Shown piece by piece: positions 37,716-47,076 of a stretch of DNA of 64,000 bases (positions are counted from its first letter, which is position 1; the number at the start of each line of letters is the position of its first letter). The stretch lies in the NCBI RefSeq assembly GCF_000607165.1, contig NZ_JFZG01000006.1:372001-436000 (forward strand). Direction: 5' to 3'. The stretch is from Ralstonia pickettii (GTDB lineage: Bacteria; Pseudomonadota; Gammaproteobacteria; Burkholderiales; Burkholderiaceae). Under the pieces are notes generated by a model, which worked only from the letters and a program-made list of their open reading frames with translations, did not search any database and was not told where the DNA came from. A program made the position numbers and the translations under genes.

Positions 37716-38651
37716 TCAGCCCAGTGCGGTCACCAGCTCCGGCACGACGGCGTTCAGGTCGCCCACGAGGCCGTAGTCCGCCACCTGGAAGATCGGCGCT
37801 TCCGGATCCTTGTTGATCGCAACGATCACCTTGGAATCCTTCATGCCGGCCAAGTGCTGGATCGCGCCCGAGATACCGACGGCGATGTACAGCTGAGGCG
37901 CGACGATCTTGCCGGTCTGGCCGACCTGGTAGTCGTTCGGCACGAAGCCGGCGTCCACTGCGGCACGCGAGGCACCCAGCGCAGCGCCCAGCTTGTCCGC
38001 CAGCGGCGTCAGCACCTTTGTGTAGTTCTCACCGGAGCCCACGCCACGACCGCCCGACACGATGATCTTGGCAGCGGTCAGTTCCGGGCGATCGCTCTTC
38101 GTCACTTCGCGCGAGACGAATTGCGAGATGCCGGCGTCAGCCACGGCGGTCAGGCTTTCGGTTGCAGCGGAGCCACCGGTGGCGGCAGCAGGGTCGAATG
38201 CCGTGCCGCGCACGGTGATCACCTTCACCTTGTCGGCCGATTGCACGGTGGCAATCGCGTTGCCGGCATAGATCGGGCGCTCAAACGTGTCGGGGCTGTC
38301 GACCTTGGTGATGTCGGACAGTTGGGCCACGTCGAGCTTGGCGGCCACGCGCGGCAGGATATTTTTGCCGTAAGCGGTGGCGGGCGCCAGGATGTGGCTG
38401 TAGTTGCCGGCGATGGCCAGGGCCTGCTCGGCGACGTTCTCTGCAAGGCCATCGGCAAACTGCGGCGCGTCAGCCACCAGCACCTTGGTCACGCCGGCGA
38501 TTTGCGCAGCGGCCTGTGCAGCGGCGCCGCAGCCAGCACCGGCCACCAACACGTGGACGTCACCGCCGCATTGGGCGGCTGCCGTCACGGTGTTCAGCGT
38601 CGCGGCCTTGATGGATTGATTGTCGTGTTCAGCAATAACGAGTGCGGTCAT
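37716..38651 (-). CDS. etfA: Electron transfer flavoprotein alpha subunit
   Basis: FAD-binding subunit of ETF, which accepts electrons from acyl-CoA dehydrogenases and passes them to ETF-quinone oxidoreductase. The 311 residues show the N-terminal [20 protein letters not shown] and the C-terminal FAD motif region [12 protein letters not shown], then [31 protein letters not shown] and ATINKD-like [13 protein letters not shown]. It follows etfB by 65 nt on the same strand. Confidence 0.96.
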   Translation of the reverse strand: MTALVIAEHDNQSIKAATLNTVTAAAQCGGDVHVLVAGAGCGAAAQAAAQIAGVTKVLVADAPQFADGLAENVAEQALAIAGNYSHILAPATAYGKNILPRVAAKLDVAQLSDITKVDSPDTFERPIYAGNAIATVQSADKVKVITVRGTAFDPAAATGGSAATESLTAVADAGISQFVSREVTKSDRPELTAAKIIVSGGRGVGSGENYTKVLTPLADKLGAALGASRAAVDAGFVPNDYQVGQTGKIVAPQLYIAVGISGAIQHLAGMKDSKVIVAINKDPEAPIFQVADYGLVGDLNAVVPELVTALG

Positions 38652-38716
38652 CTTGATCTGCCTGTTCGGTGTGCTTGAAGTTGCGTGCAGTTGCGGGAGG
38701 GTTACAAACCCGCCGC

Positions 38717-39466
38717 TTACAGCACCTTGGCTTCCGTCTTGAGCTTGGACACCAGCGTTGCCACGTCGGGCACCATCACGCCAGCGCTGCGCTTGGCGGG
38801 CTCAACCACCTTCAGCGTCTTCAGGCGCGGTGCAACGTCCACACCCAGGTCTTCCGGCTTGACTGTGTCGAGCTGCTTCTTCTTTGCCTTCATGATGTTC
38901 GGCAGCGTCACGTAGCGCGGCTCGTTCAGGCGCAGGTCGGTGGTCACCACGGCCGGCAACTTGACCGACAGGGTTTCCAGGCCGCCGTCCACTTCGCGCG
39001 TGACCGAAGCCTTGCCGTCGGCAATCTGCACCTTCGAGGCAAACGTGGCTTGCGGCAGGCCGGCCAGCGCAGCCAGCATCTGGCCGGTCTGGTTGGCGTC
39101 GTCGTCAATCGCCTGCTTGCCGAGGATGATCAGCTGCGGCTGTTCCTTGTCGACCAGCGCCTTGAGCAGCTTGGCGACGGCCAGCGGCTGCAGCTCTTCG
39201 GCAGTCTCGACCAGAATGCCACGATCGGCGCCGATGGCCATGGCGGTGCGCAGGGTTTCCTGGCACTGCGTCACGCCGCACGAGACGGCGATCACTTCAG
39301 TAGCAATGCCCGCTTCCTTCAGGCGAACCGCCTCTTCCACGGCGATCTCGTCGAACGGGTTCATGCTCATCTTGACGTTGGCCAGATCGACACCGCTGCC
39401 GTCCGTCTTCACGCGAACCTTGACGTTGTAATCGATCACGCGCTTGACTGCGACCAGGACTTTCAT
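38717..39466 (-). CDS. etfB: Electron transfer flavoprotein beta subunit
   Basis: AMP-binding subunit of ETF. The 249 residues start [20 protein letters not shown] and contain [20 protein letters not shown], the AMP-site region [20 protein letters not shown], and [20 protein letters not shown], the recognition-loop block for partner dehydrogenases. The promoter is at 39513-39541. Next to an acyl-CoA dehydrogenase gene, a shared role in fatty or branched-chain acid oxidation is likely. Confidence 0.96.
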   Translation of the reverse strand: MKVLVAVKRVIDYNVKVRVKTDGSGVDLANVKMSMNPFDEIAVEEAVRLKEAGIATEVIAVSCGVTQCQETLRTAMAIGADRGILVETAEELQPLAVAKLLKALVDKEQPQLIILGKQAIDDDANQTGQMLAALAGLPQATFASKVQIADGKASVTREVDGGLETLSVKLPAVVTTDLRLNEPRYVTLPNIMKAKKKQLDTVKPEDLGVDVAPRLKTLKVVEPAKRSAGVMVPDVATLVSKLKTEAKVL

Positions 39467-39512
39467 GCGCTCACTCCACTAATTGATAAGACGATTTTGC
39501 AAAACGCCGGCC

Positions 39513-39541
39513 ATTATAAGGGGGGCTGGTCGCTCGCGTAA
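39513..39541 (-). promoter_or_regulatory. Promoter of etfB-etfA
   Basis: On the minus strand TTACGC (39536-39541), a 17-nt spacer and a TATAAT -10 (39513-39518), about 47 nt upstream of the etfB start codon. Confidence 0.7.
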
Positions 39542-39578
39542 TTTTTCCGAACGGTCGTGCTATTTTAACCGCGAAAAT

Positions 39579-39607
39579 TTGCCGGACGCCAGTCAAACGT
39601 CCGGCAA
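39579..39607 (-). terminator. Terminator of the metN-metI-metQ operon
   Basis: A perfect 10-bp stem TTGCCGGACG / CGTCCGGCAA with a 9-nt loop. On the minus strand it is followed by ATTTTCG. It lies about 50 nt after the metQ stop. Confidence 0.72.
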
Positions 39608-39655
39608 TCTGTTCGGTAGAACCCTCTACCGGGTCACCGAGAAATCACAAAGTGA

Positions 39656-40456
39656 TTACCAGGCCACAATCACCGCATCTTTGTACTTCGTCTTGACGAA
39701 GGACTTCACGGCGTCCGAATGATACGCCTTCACCAGCTTGGCGACCCAGGGTTGGTCCTTGTCGACAGCGCGGATGGCGATCACGTTGGCATACGGGCCT
39801 TTCGGGCTTTCGATGGCAATGCCGTCCTTGGTCGGGTCCAGGTTGGCCTTCTCGGCGTAGTTGCCGTTGATAGCGGCGGCATCCAGATCATCCAGCGAGC
39901 GCGGCAGTTGCGCGGCATCCAACTCGACAAACTTCAGCTTCTTCGGGTTCTCGGCCACGTCCCGGGGCGAGGCCTTGAAACCGGCGTTCGGCTTGAGCTT
40001 GATCACGCCTTGCGATTGCAGCAGCAAGAGCGCGCGGCCTCCGTTGGTCGGATCGTTCGGCAGGCCGAAGCGCGCACCGTCCTTCAGCTCCTTCAGCGAC
40101 TTGATCTTCTTCGAGTAGATACCCATCGGGAAGGTGATGGTCTGGCCAACGCTTACGAACTTGTAGCCGCGCGTGGCAATCTGGTCGTCCAGATACGGCT
40201 GGTGCTGATAGCTGTTGGCATCCAGATCACCGGCAGCCAGGGCGGCGTTCGGCTGGATGTAATCGTTGAACTCGACGATCTGGAGCTTCAGGCCGTCCTT
40301 CTCGGCGACCTTCTTCACTTCTTCCATGATCTCTGCGTGCGGGCCGGCGGTCACGCCGATCTTGATCGGCTTGCTCTGCGCCAGGGCGCTGCCTGAGACC
40401 AACGCCAGTGCGGCACCAAGGCTCGCGGACCATTGCAGCAGTTGACGGCGATTCAT
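39656..40456 (-). CDS. metQ: Methionine ABC transporter substrate-binding protein
   Basis: Binds methionine in the periplasm for MetNI. The 266 residues start with a signal, MNRRQLLQWSASLGAALALV, ending SGSALAQS; unlike most NlpA/MetQ proteins there is no lipobox cysteine at the cleavage point, so a soluble periplasmic form is expected. Family motifs: IKIGVTAGPHAEIMEEVKKV, FNDYIQPNAALAAGDLDANS, YQHQPYLD and GARFGLPNDPTNGGRALLLL. Last gene of the operon, 33 nt after metI. Confidence 0.93.
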   Translation of the reverse strand: MNRRQLLQWSASLGAALALVSGSALAQSKPIKIGVTAGPHAEIMEEVKKVAEKDGLKLQIVEFNDYIQPNAALAAGDLDANSYQHQPYLDDQIATRGYKFVSVGQTITFPMGIYSKKIKSLKELKDGARFGLPNDPTNGGRALLLLQSQGVIKLKPNAGFKASPRDVAENPKKLKFVELDAAQLPRSLDDLDAAAINGNYAEKANLDPTKDGIAIESPKGPYANVIAIRAVDKDQPWVAKLVKAYHSDAVKSFVKTKYKDAVIVAW

Positions 40457-40489
40457 TGTGTTTCCTCGTTGTGTCTGTCGATTGGGTGA

Positions 40490-41143
40490 TTAACGGTGGC
40501 TCAGGCGGCGCACGAGCCAATCGCCCGTCGATTGCACTGCCTGCACAAAAACGATCAGGATGACGACAACCGCCAACATGATGTCCGATTCGTAGCGTTG
40601 ATAGCCGTAGCGAATGCCCAGATCGCCCAGGCCGCCGCCGCCGATGGTGCCGGCCATGGCCGAGTAGCCGACAAGACTGACGAAGGTGATCGTCAGGCCG
40701 GCGAGAATGCCCGGCATCGCCTCGGGCAACAGCACCTTGTAGACGAGTTGACCCGTCGTCGCACCCATCGATTGGGCGGCCTCGATCAGGCCGCGGTCCA
40801 CTTCGCGCAACGCGGTCTCAACCAGGCGTGCAACAAAGGGAATCGCAGCAATCGTCAGCGGCACGATGGCCGCGGCGGTGCCGATGGACGAGCCCGCCAA
40901 CAAGCGTGTGAACGGAATCACCGCGACCAGCAGGATGATGAACGGCACCGAGCGCACGGCGTTGACGACAAGGCCTGCCACGCGGTTGAACATCGGCGCC
41001 GACAGCACGCCGCCCGAAGTCGTCAGATACAGCAGCACGCCCAGCGGCACGCCAAACAGCGCGCCAATGCCGCCCGACACGCCCACCATGGCGAGCGTTT
41101 CCCAGAAGGCCGGCAGGAACAGATCGGTCAGGTCAGACCACAT
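40490..41143 (-). CDS. metI: Methionine ABC transporter permease
   Basis: Inner-membrane permease of 217 residues with five hydrophobic helices. The EAA-loop that contacts MetN is visible as [20 protein letters not shown]. The start overlaps the 3' end of metN by 11 nt, suggesting coupled translation. The order metN-metI-metQ is the usual one. Confidence 0.94.
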   Translation of the reverse strand: MWSDLTDLFLPAFWETLAMVGVSGGIGALFGVPLGVLLYLTTSGGVLSAPMFNRVAGLVVNAVRSVPFIILLVAVIPFTRLLAGSSIGTAAAIVPLTIAAIPFVARLVETALREVDRGLIEAAQSMGATTGQLVYKVLLPEAMPGILAGLTITFVSLVGYSAMAGTIGGGGLGDLGIRYGYQRYESDIMLAVVVILIVFVQAVQSTGDWLVRRLSHR

Positions 41144-42182
41144 GATTGATCTCCTCGACCACCACGCCTTGCTCGCGCAGGAAGTTCATCGCGTTATTGA
41201 TGTCGGCGGTTTCGCCCGACGCCAGGATCGCCAGCGAGCCAAAGGCCTGGCCCTGAATTTCGTCGATATGGCCGTGCAGGATGTTGAAGTCGAGCCCGTA
41301 GTTGCGGATCGCCTGCGCCAGCACCGGCTGGTCTACGCCTGCGCCGGTAAAGGCGAGGCGGAACAGATGATCACGACCACCGTGCTCACGTGCGGTGAGA
41401 CGGCTTTCCACGCGCGCCAGAACGGAGGCCGGCAATTCCTGCGAGATCACCTCGCCGATGAGAGCGCGCGTCACGTCATGCTCGGGCTTCAGGAACACGT
41501 CGATCACGCGGCCCAGTTCCACCACCAGGCCAGCGTCGAGCACCGCCACACGGTCGCACACCTGCTTGATGACTTCCATCTGGTGCGTAATCAGCACGAT
41601 GGTCAGACCCAGTTCGCGGTTGATCTTGCGCAGCAGGTCAAGAATCGAGCGCGTCGTCTCCGGGTCCAGCGCGGAGGTCGCCTCGTCGGAGAGCAGCACA
41701 TCCGGCTGGCTGGCCAGCGCGCGGGCGATGCCAACGCGCTGCTTCTGGCCACCAGAAATCTGCGCGGGGTAGCGGTCCTTATGCGCAGACAGGCCCACCA
41801 GTTCCAGCAGCGGCAACACGATCTCGCGTATGCGTTCACGCGACGTACCGGCCAACTCCAGCGGCAGGGCCACGTTGTCGTACACGGTGCGTGACGACAG
41901 CAAGTTGAAGTGCTGGAAGATCATGCCGATCTTGCGGCGCGCTTGGCGCAGGCCGTCGGCATTGAGTGCGGTGAGTTCCTGCCCCGCCACGGTGACAGTG
42001 CCAGACGTTGGGCGGTTCAGGAGATTGATGACGCGGACCAGCGTGCTCTTGCCCGCACCACTGCGGCCGATGATGCCGAAGATTTCTCCCCGGTCGATGG
42101 TGAGGTCCACCTCGCGCAGCGCGTGGACGTCATGGCCGCCCGCCCCCCGGAAGTGCTGCGATATCCCCTTGAGTTCGATCAT
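41133..42182 (-). CDS. metN: Methionine ABC transporter ATPase
   Basis: ATPase of the methionine importer. The ATG at 42180-42182 ([11 protein letters not shown]) gives 349 residues. Walker A is [10 protein letters not shown], the signature [15 protein letters not shown], and Walker [13 protein letters not shown]. The C-terminal NIL domain (about 265-349) binds methionine and gives trans-inhibition in characterised MetN proteins. There is no ribosome site before the ATG, and a terminator-type hairpin ends only 14 nt upstream of it (42197-42229). Confidence 0.95.
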   Translation of the reverse strand: MIELKGISQHFRGAGGHDVHALREVDLTIDRGEIFGIIGRSGAGKSTLVRVINLLNRPTSGTVTVAGQELTALNADGLRQARRKIGMIFQHFNLLSSRTVYDNVALPLELAGTSRERIREIVLPLLELVGLSAHKDRYPAQISGGQKQRVGIARALASQPDVLLSDEATSALDPETTRSILDLLRKINRELGLTIVLITHQMEVIKQVCDRVAVLDAGLVVELGRVIDVFLKPEHDVTRALIGEVISQELPASVLARVESRLTAREHGGRDHLFRLAFTGAGVDQPVLAQAIRNYGLDFNILHGHIDEIQGQAFGSLAILASGETADINNAMNFLREQGVVVEEINHVV

Positions 42183-42191
42183 GCGTACAGA

Positions 42192-42229
42192 CAAAAACGG
42201 CAACCGCCCTGTGCCTAGGCCGTTGCCGT
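42192..42229 (-). terminator. Terminator-like hairpin in the metN leader
   Basis: ACGGCAAC / GTTGCCGT, 8 bp with a 17-nt loop. On the minus strand it is followed by TTTTTGTC and then, within 15 nt, by the metN start codon. It is not the end of any visible gene, so it is a candidate attenuator. On the plus strand it is also followed by TTTTTT. Confidence 0.6.
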
Positions 42230-42348
42230 CTCTTTTTTGTTTGAATGAGGCGCTAGTGTAAGGCAGGCCCTACATGCGAGGAACGATTCTTTAACGATGT
42301 CTTTATTACTTTTTCGAATGTCATCGACGATTCGTCATCGTTGAGCGC

Positions 42349-43272
42349 TCAAAGCTCAGCCAGCGCCTTGACATGTGCCACCACGCTGCGGCCCAGCGCG
42401 CTGAGGTTGTAGCCGCCTTCGAGGCAACTGACAATGCGGCCCTTGGCGTGCGTGCGGGCCACTTGCATGAGTTGCTTCGTGATCCACGCGTAGTCGGCCT
42501 CGACCAGGCCCATCTGTCCGAGATCGTCTTCGCGGTGCGCATCGAAACCGGCGGAGATGAACAGCATTTCGGGCTGGAACGCCTCCAAGCGAGGCACCCA
42601 AATGGTCTCCACCACTTCGCGTACGGTCAAACCGTTCGTGTAGGCCGGCAGCGGGATGTTCACCATATTGGCCGCCACCGCCTCCGTGCCGGAATACGGA
42701 TAGAACGGGTGCTGGAAGATGCTGCACATCAACACGCGCGGCTCATCGATGAACGCCGCTTCAGTGCCGTTGCCGTGGTGCACGTCAAAGTCGACGATCG
42801 CCACGCGTTGCAAGCCGTGATGGTCCAGCGCATGACGCGCGGCCACAGCCACGTTGTTGAAGAAGCAGAACCCCATCGCACGGCCCGGTTCCGCATGATG
42901 ACCAGGTGGGCGCACGCTGCAGAATGCGTTCTCCAGCTCGCCGGCGATAACCTTGTCGGTGGCGTCCACCGCGGCACCTGCGGCCAGTACTGCGGCCATA
43001 TAAGTGTGCGGGTTCATCGAGGTGTCGGGATCGATCGGCATATAGCCGGCAATCGGCACGCTGGCCACCAACTCGCGCACGTATTCGGTGCGATGGACGC
43101 GACACAGCTGCGCCTCGGTGGCGGGCGGCGCCTCGCAGGGAACGAGCAGGTCGTCGATGCGGCTGGCGATGAGCTGGTCTTCGATCGCGCGCAGGCGGTC
43201 CGGGCATTCGGGATGGTGCGGTCCCATCTCGTGCCGGAGGAATTCGGGATGCGTGTAGAGGCCGGTCGCCAT
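42349..43272 (-). CDS. Histone deacetylase family protein
   Basis: Zinc deacylase of the arginase/deacetylase fold; bacterial members include acetylpolyamine amidohydrolases and acetoin utilisation-type proteins. The 307 residues show HHPECPDRLRAIEDQL near the N-terminus, RPPGHHAEPGRAMGFCFFNN (catalytic His pair), VAIVDFDVHHGNGTE (zinc Asp/His), ISAGFDAHREDDLGQM (zinc Asp) and the C-terminal CLEGGYN. All catalytic residues look intact. The substrate is not known. It is divergent from mltB. Confidence 0.9.
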   Translation of the reverse strand: MATGLYTHPEFLRHEMGPHHPECPDRLRAIEDQLIASRIDDLLVPCEAPPATEAQLCRVHRTEYVRELVASVPIAGYMPIDPDTSMNPHTYMAAVLAAGAAVDATDKVIAGELENAFCSVRPPGHHAEPGRAMGFCFFNNVAVAARHALDHHGLQRVAIVDFDVHHGNGTEAAFIDEPRVLMCSIFQHPFYPYSGTEAVAANMVNIPLPAYTNGLTVREVVETIWVPRLEAFQPEMLFISAGFDAHREDDLGQMGLVEADYAWITKQLMQVARTHAKGRIVSCLEGGYNLSALGRSVVAHVKALAEL

Positions 43273-43403
43273 GTTGTTGTGATCCGGTGTGCTTCAGTGT
43301 CTCCAGCCGCTACGTTAGCACGGCTGCGCGACAACGCCGCGCACCCTGGGCGATCCAGCAGAGGCATCCGCTACAATGCCCCGATCCCGTATGAAGCCTG
43401 CCC

Positions 43404-44528
43404 ATGAGCCAATCGCCTTCTTCCCGTCGTCCCATATTGCGCGCCCTGGTGGCTGGCGCAGCGCTCTCCGCGCTCTCTTTCCCGGCGCTCTCGCTGGCTG
43501 CCAAGAAAGCTGCCAAGTCGCCCAAGCGCCGCGTAGCGGTGCATGAAGAAGAGATCGACCCCGATCGTTATCGCAACAACCCACAAACGCAGGCCTTTAT
43601 CGGCATGCTGGTCGCGCAGCACAACTTTGACCGGACATCGCTCGATACGCTGTTCGCGGGCACGGCCTATTCCGCAACGGTGGCGCGCCTGATCCTGCCT
43701 CCGGCCACGCCCGCGCGTCGCAGTTGGACGGCCTATCGCGGCCGCTTCATCGAGCCGATCCGCATTGGCGCAGGCGTGCGGTTCTGGCAGCAATACGGCG
43801 ACACACTGCGCCGCGCCGAGAACGAATTCGGCGTGCCGGCCGACGTGATCGTGGGCATCCTGGGCGTCGAGACGATCTACGGCCGAGACATGGGCAATTT
43901 CCGCGTGATGGACGCGTTGTCCACGCTGGCCTTCGACTATCCCGACACGCCCAACCGCGAAGACCGCAGCACGATGTTCCGCAACCAACTCAAGGACTTC
44001 CTGCTCTGGTGCCGCGACACGGGCGCGGATGCGTTCTCGGTCCTTGGCTCATATGCGGGCGCAGTCGGCATTCCGCAGTTCATGCCGACCAGCATCCGCG
44101 AATACGCCGTCGATTACGACCGCGACGGCCATATCGACCTGCGCAACAGTGCGGTGGATGCCATCGGCAGCGTCGCGCGCTTCCTGCAGATGCACGGCTG
44201 GGAGCCGAACCGCCCTGTGATGTGGAACATTGCCGGCGATACCGACAGCCAGGGCATTGCGGCAGCGGCCGCAGACGGCCAGCCGTATCCTGGCATGACG
44301 TTGTCCAGGCTCACACGCGCTGGTCTGGCCCTGGCTCCGGGCGTCGATGCCGCCCGTGAGCAGGAAACCGAAGTGCTGATGATCGATCTGCCCACGCCTG
44401 GGCAGCCAACCGAATACCGCGTCGGCCTGCGTAACTTCTACGTGCTCACGCGCTACAACCGCAGCTTCTTCTACGCGGCCGCGGTGTATGAGCTGGGCCA
44501 AGCCGTACGGCAGGCGATGGAGGGGTGA
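43404..44528 (+). CDS. mltB: Lytic murein transglycosylase B
   Basis: Peptidoglycan-cleaving transglycosylase of family 103. The 374 residues begin with a basic, then hydrophobic, signal (SSRRPILRALVAGAALSALS...LAA) with no lipobox, so it may be soluble rather than a lipoprotein. The catalytic glutamate is E156 in ILGVETIYGR, followed by GRDMGNFRVMDALSTLAFDY and GAVGIPQFMPTSIREYAVD. TACAAT at 43372-43377 is a likely -10, giving a short leader. A strong terminator follows at 44543-44574. Confidence 0.92.
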   Translation: MSQSPSSRRPILRALVAGAALSALSFPALSLAAKKAAKSPKRRVAVHEEEIDPDRYRNNPQTQAFIGMLVAQHNFDRTSLDTLFAGTAYSATVARLILPPATPARRSWTAYRGRFIEPIRIGAGVRFWQQYGDTLRRAENEFGVPADVIVGILGVETIYGRDMGNFRVMDALSTLAFDYPDTPNREDRSTMFRNQLKDFLLWCRDTGADAFSVLGSYAGAVGIPQFMPTSIREYAVDYDRDGHIDLRNSAVDAIGSVARFLQMHGWEPNRPVMWNIAGDTDSQGIAAAAADGQPYPGMTLSRLTRAGLALAPGVDAAREQETEVLMIDLPTPGQPTEYRVGLRNFYVLTRYNRSFFYAAAVYELGQAVRQAMEG

Positions 44529-44542
44529 TCCGTCGCCCACGC

Positions 44543-44574
44543 AAAAAAAAGCGCAGCTTCGGCTGCGCTTTTTT
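44543..44574 (+). terminator. Bidirectional terminator between mltB and cysM
   Basis: AAGCGCAGC / GCTGCGCTT stem with a TTCG loop, A8 on the left and T6 on the right; it serves both convergent genes. Confidence 0.92.
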
Positions 44575-44594
44575 CATGGCGACGCGGCGTGTCG

Positions 44595-45497
44595 TCAGGC
44601 GGGAAAGACACCCGTCGACAAGTAGCGATCGCCTCGGTCGCACACCACGAAAGCGATCGTCGCGTTTTCGACTTCCTCGGCCACGCGCAGCGCCACGCAC
44701 AAGGCACCCGCCGCAGATATTCCACAGAAGATGCCTTCTTCGCGAGCCATGCGACGCGCCATGTGCTCGGCATCGGACTGACTTACCGGCTCGGTGCGAT
44801 CGATGTACTTCGGATCGTAGATCTTCGGCATGTACGCCTCGGGCCACTTGCGGATGCCCGGGATGCGTGAGCCTTCTTCCGGCTGTGCGCCCACGATCTG
44901 GATGTCGGCGTTCTTCTCTTTCAGGAAGCGCGAGACACCGGTAATCGTGCCCGTCGTGCCCATCGCCGAAACGAAATGCGTGATGCGGCCTTCGGTGTCG
45001 CGCCACAGTTCAGGGCCGGTGGTCTCGTAGTGCGCGAGCGGGTTGTCCGGGTTGGCAAACTGATCGAGGATGACGCCCTTACCTTCCTTTTCCATTGCAT
45101 CGGCCAGATCGCGTGCGTATTCCATGCCGCCCTTGACGGGGGTGAGGATGATCTCCGCGCCATAAGCGGCCATGCTTTGGCGGCGTTCCACCGACAGGTC
45201 TTCCGGCATGATCAGCACCATCTTGTAGCCACGCACGGCGGCGGCCATGGCCAGGGCAATGCCTGTGTTGCCCGACGTGGATTCGATCAGCGTGTCGCCC
45301 GGCTTGATGCGGCCACGCGCTTCGGCGTGCTTGATCATGGACAGCGCAGGGCGATCCTTGACCGAACCGGCGGGGTTATTGCCCTCGAGTTTGCCGAGGA
45401 TGACATTGCCGCGGCGCGCGTTGCCTTCGCCGGGAATGCGCTGGAGCTGAACCAGCGGCGTGTTGCCGATGGTGTCTTCAATGGTGAGATAGGCCAT
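44595..45497 (-). CDS. cysM: Cysteine synthase B
   Basis: PLP enzyme forming cysteine from O-acetylserine and sulfide or thiosulfate. The ATG at 45495-45497 (MAYLTIEDTIGNTPLVQL) gives 300 residues. The PLP lysine is in NPAGSVKDRPAL, the substrate loop is ESTSGNTGIALAMAA, and the phosphate site is AMGTTGTITGVSRFL. The KWPEAYMPKIYDPKYIDR region is typical of CysM. TACAAT on the coding strand (45524-45529) is a likely -10 with a short leader. The upstream extension is unlikely. Confidence 0.93.
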   Translation of the reverse strand: MAYLTIEDTIGNTPLVQLQRIPGEGNARRGNVILGKLEGNNPAGSVKDRPALSMIKHAEARGRIKPGDTLIESTSGNTGIALAMAAAVRGYKMVLIMPEDLSVERRQSMAAYGAEIILTPVKGGMEYARDLADAMEKEGKGVILDQFANPDNPLAHYETTGPELWRDTEGRITHFVSAMGTTGTITGVSRFLKEKNADIQIVGAQPEEGSRIPGIRKWPEAYMPKIYDPKYIDRTEPVSQSDAEHMARRMAREEGIFCGISAAGALCVALRVAEEVENATIAFVVCDRGDRYLSTGVFPA

Positions 45498-45559
45498 GAT
45501 GCGTGGGGGACGGGAATCAGAGCATTGTAATGCAGCCCAAATCCCTCCCCCGCACATGG

Positions 45560-45587
45560 CAAAACGCCCCGCTCGGGGCAGGGCGTT
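45560..45587 (-). terminator. Terminator of the ComEA-like gene
   Basis: AACGCCC / GGGCGTT stem with internal GC pairing; on the minus strand it is followed by TTTTG. It lies about 20 nt after the stop codon of the gene ending at 45608. Confidence 0.75.
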
Positions 45588-45607
45588 GTCGGCAGATGAT
45601 CGCAGAC

Positions 45608-45925
45608 TTATTTCTTCTTCGCGTCCTTGCCGTCCTTCTTGGCTGTGGCCGGCGCCGCTGCCGGAGCACCGAACGTCAAACCTTCGTTCTCCAGCTTGAC
45701 GAGCGTCTTGTCGCCAATGCCGGACACGCGAGCCTTGAAGTCGGCGGCGTCCTTGTACGGACCGTTCTTGGTGCGCTCTTCAATGATCGACTTGGAACGC
45801 TTGGGACCGATGCCGGACAGCGTCTCGAGCGCAGCATGATCTGCAGTATTCACATCTACCGCGGCCCACGAGACCGACAGCATCGACAGCGACATCAATG
45901 CAGTGGCCAACAACTTCTTCAACAT
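45608..45925 (-). CDS. ComEA-like helix-hairpin-helix protein, exported
   Basis: The ATG at 45923-45925 gives 105 residues: a signal peptide (MLKKLLATALMSLSMLSVSWA), a helix-hairpin-helix domain starting VDVNTADHAALETLSGIGPK, and a low-complexity Ala/Lys tail. ComEA-type proteins bind DNA in the periplasm and can ratchet transforming DNA inward. A strong AAGGAGAAG ribosome site precedes the start. No other competence gene is near. The extension to 46024 runs through a terminator and is rejected. Confidence 0.88.
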   Translation of the reverse strand: MLKKLLATALMSLSMLSVSWAAVDVNTADHAALETLSGIGPKRSKSIIEERTKNGPYKDAADFKARVSGIGDKTLVKLENEGLTFGAPAAAPATAKKDGKDAKKK

Positions 45926-45950
45926 GTGCTTCTCCTTGGTATAGGGAACA

Positions 45951-45977
45951 AAAAAACCGCCACGTGAGCGGCGGTTT
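45951..45977 (-). terminator. Terminator of the lapA-lapB-ugd-hldE-hldD operon
   Basis: AAACCGCC / GGCGGTTT stem with an 8-nt loop; on the minus strand it is followed by a long T run (TTTTTTT over 45950-45956). It lies 86 nt after the hldD stop. Confidence 0.88.
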
Positions 45978-46062
45978 CGGCACATCTTAAAGAGCATCTT
46001 GGCGATGCTGCAGCGCGCGGACAAAAAGTCACACGCTGTCTTATTGTTGAGGTGCTATGCGA

Positions 46063-47058
46063 TCAGGCCGGCTGCTTCAACAGCCACTCGCAGTAACGTT
46101 CGACGCCTTCCTGGACCGTCAGGAACGGCGCCGTGTAGCCCGCCGCGCGCAGGCGCGACTGGTCCGCCTGCGTGAAGCACTGGTACTTGCCGCGCAACGC
46201 ATCCGGAAATTTCACGTACTCGATCAGGCCTTCCTGTGCCAGTTCTTCGGTGGAAAGCGCCGGTTTGCCTTCCGCTGCGCGCAACGTGTTCACGACCGTC
46301 GTGGCGATGTCGTTGAACGGCTGCGCGCGGCCCGTACCGAGGTTGAAGATGCCCGACTTGTCCGGATTGTCGAAGAAGAACAGGTTGACCTTCACCACAT
46401 CTTCCACGGACACGAAATCGCGCATTTGGCCACCTTGCGGGTAGCCGTTGTACTCGCCGAACAGCTTGACGGTACCTTCTGCGCGGAATTGGTTGAAGTT
46501 GTGGAACGCCACAGACGCCATGCGACCCTTGTGCTGCTCGCGCGGACCGTAGACGTTGAAGTAGCGGAAGCCGACGATCTGCGACAGCGCCGTCGGCATG
46601 ACACGGCGCACGATCTGGTCGAACAGCAGCTTGGAATAGCCGTACACGTTGAGCGGCCGCTCGAACTCGGGCTCTTCGCGGAACGTTTCCGACGCGCCGT
46701 ATGTGGCTGCCGACGACGCATAGAGGAACTGCACGCCTTGGTCCAGGCACGCGCGCATCACCGCCAGCGAGTAGCGGTAATTGTTGTCCATCATGTAGCG
46801 GCCATCGGTCTCCATGGTGTCGGAGCAGGCGCCCTCATGGAAGATCGCGCGGACCTTGCCGAACTCGCCGCGGGCAAAGCGTTCGACAAAATCGGTCTTG
46901 TCCAGGTAGTCGCTGATCTGGCAGTCGACGATGTTCTTGAACTTGTCGGCCCGCGTGAGGTTGTCGACGGCGATGATGTCGGTCTCGCCGCGCTCGTTCA
47001 GGCCTTTGACGATGTTGGCGCCGATAAAGCCTGCCGCGCCGGTGACGATGATGGTCAT
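46063..47058 (-). CDS. hldD: ADP-L-glycero-D-manno-heptose-6-epimerase
   Basis: Last step in making the heptose donor of the LPS inner core. The 331-residue short-chain dehydrogenase-fold protein has the nucleotide motif [18 protein letters not shown], the catalytic YxxxK as [10 protein letters not shown], and [19 protein letters not shown] [11 protein letters not shown]. It is the last gene of the LPS operon, 18 nt after the kinase gene. Confidence 0.95.
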   Translation of the reverse strand: MTIIVTGAAGFIGANIVKGLNERGETDIIAVDNLTRADKFKNIVDCQISDYLDKTDFVERFARGEFGKVRAIFHEGACSDTMETDGRYMMDNNYRYSLAVMRACLDQGVQFLYASSAATYGASETFREEPEFERPLNVYGYSKLLFDQIVRRVMPTALSQIVGFRYFNVYGPREQHKGRMASVAFHNFNQFRAEGTVKLFGEYNGYPQGGQMRDFVSVEDVVKVNLFFFDNPDKSGIFNLGTGRAQPFNDIATTVVNTLRAAEGKPALSTEELAQEGLIEYVKFPDALRGKYQCFTQADQSRLRAAGYTAPFLTVQEGVERYCEWLLKQPA

Positions 47059-47076
47059 GATCCGTTGATCAGGTGA

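Noticed and set aside
42195-42240. Plus-strand terminator for an unseen gene before 42195
   Set aside because: No plus-strand gene precedes it; metN is on the other strand, so the minus-strand leader interpretation is preferred.
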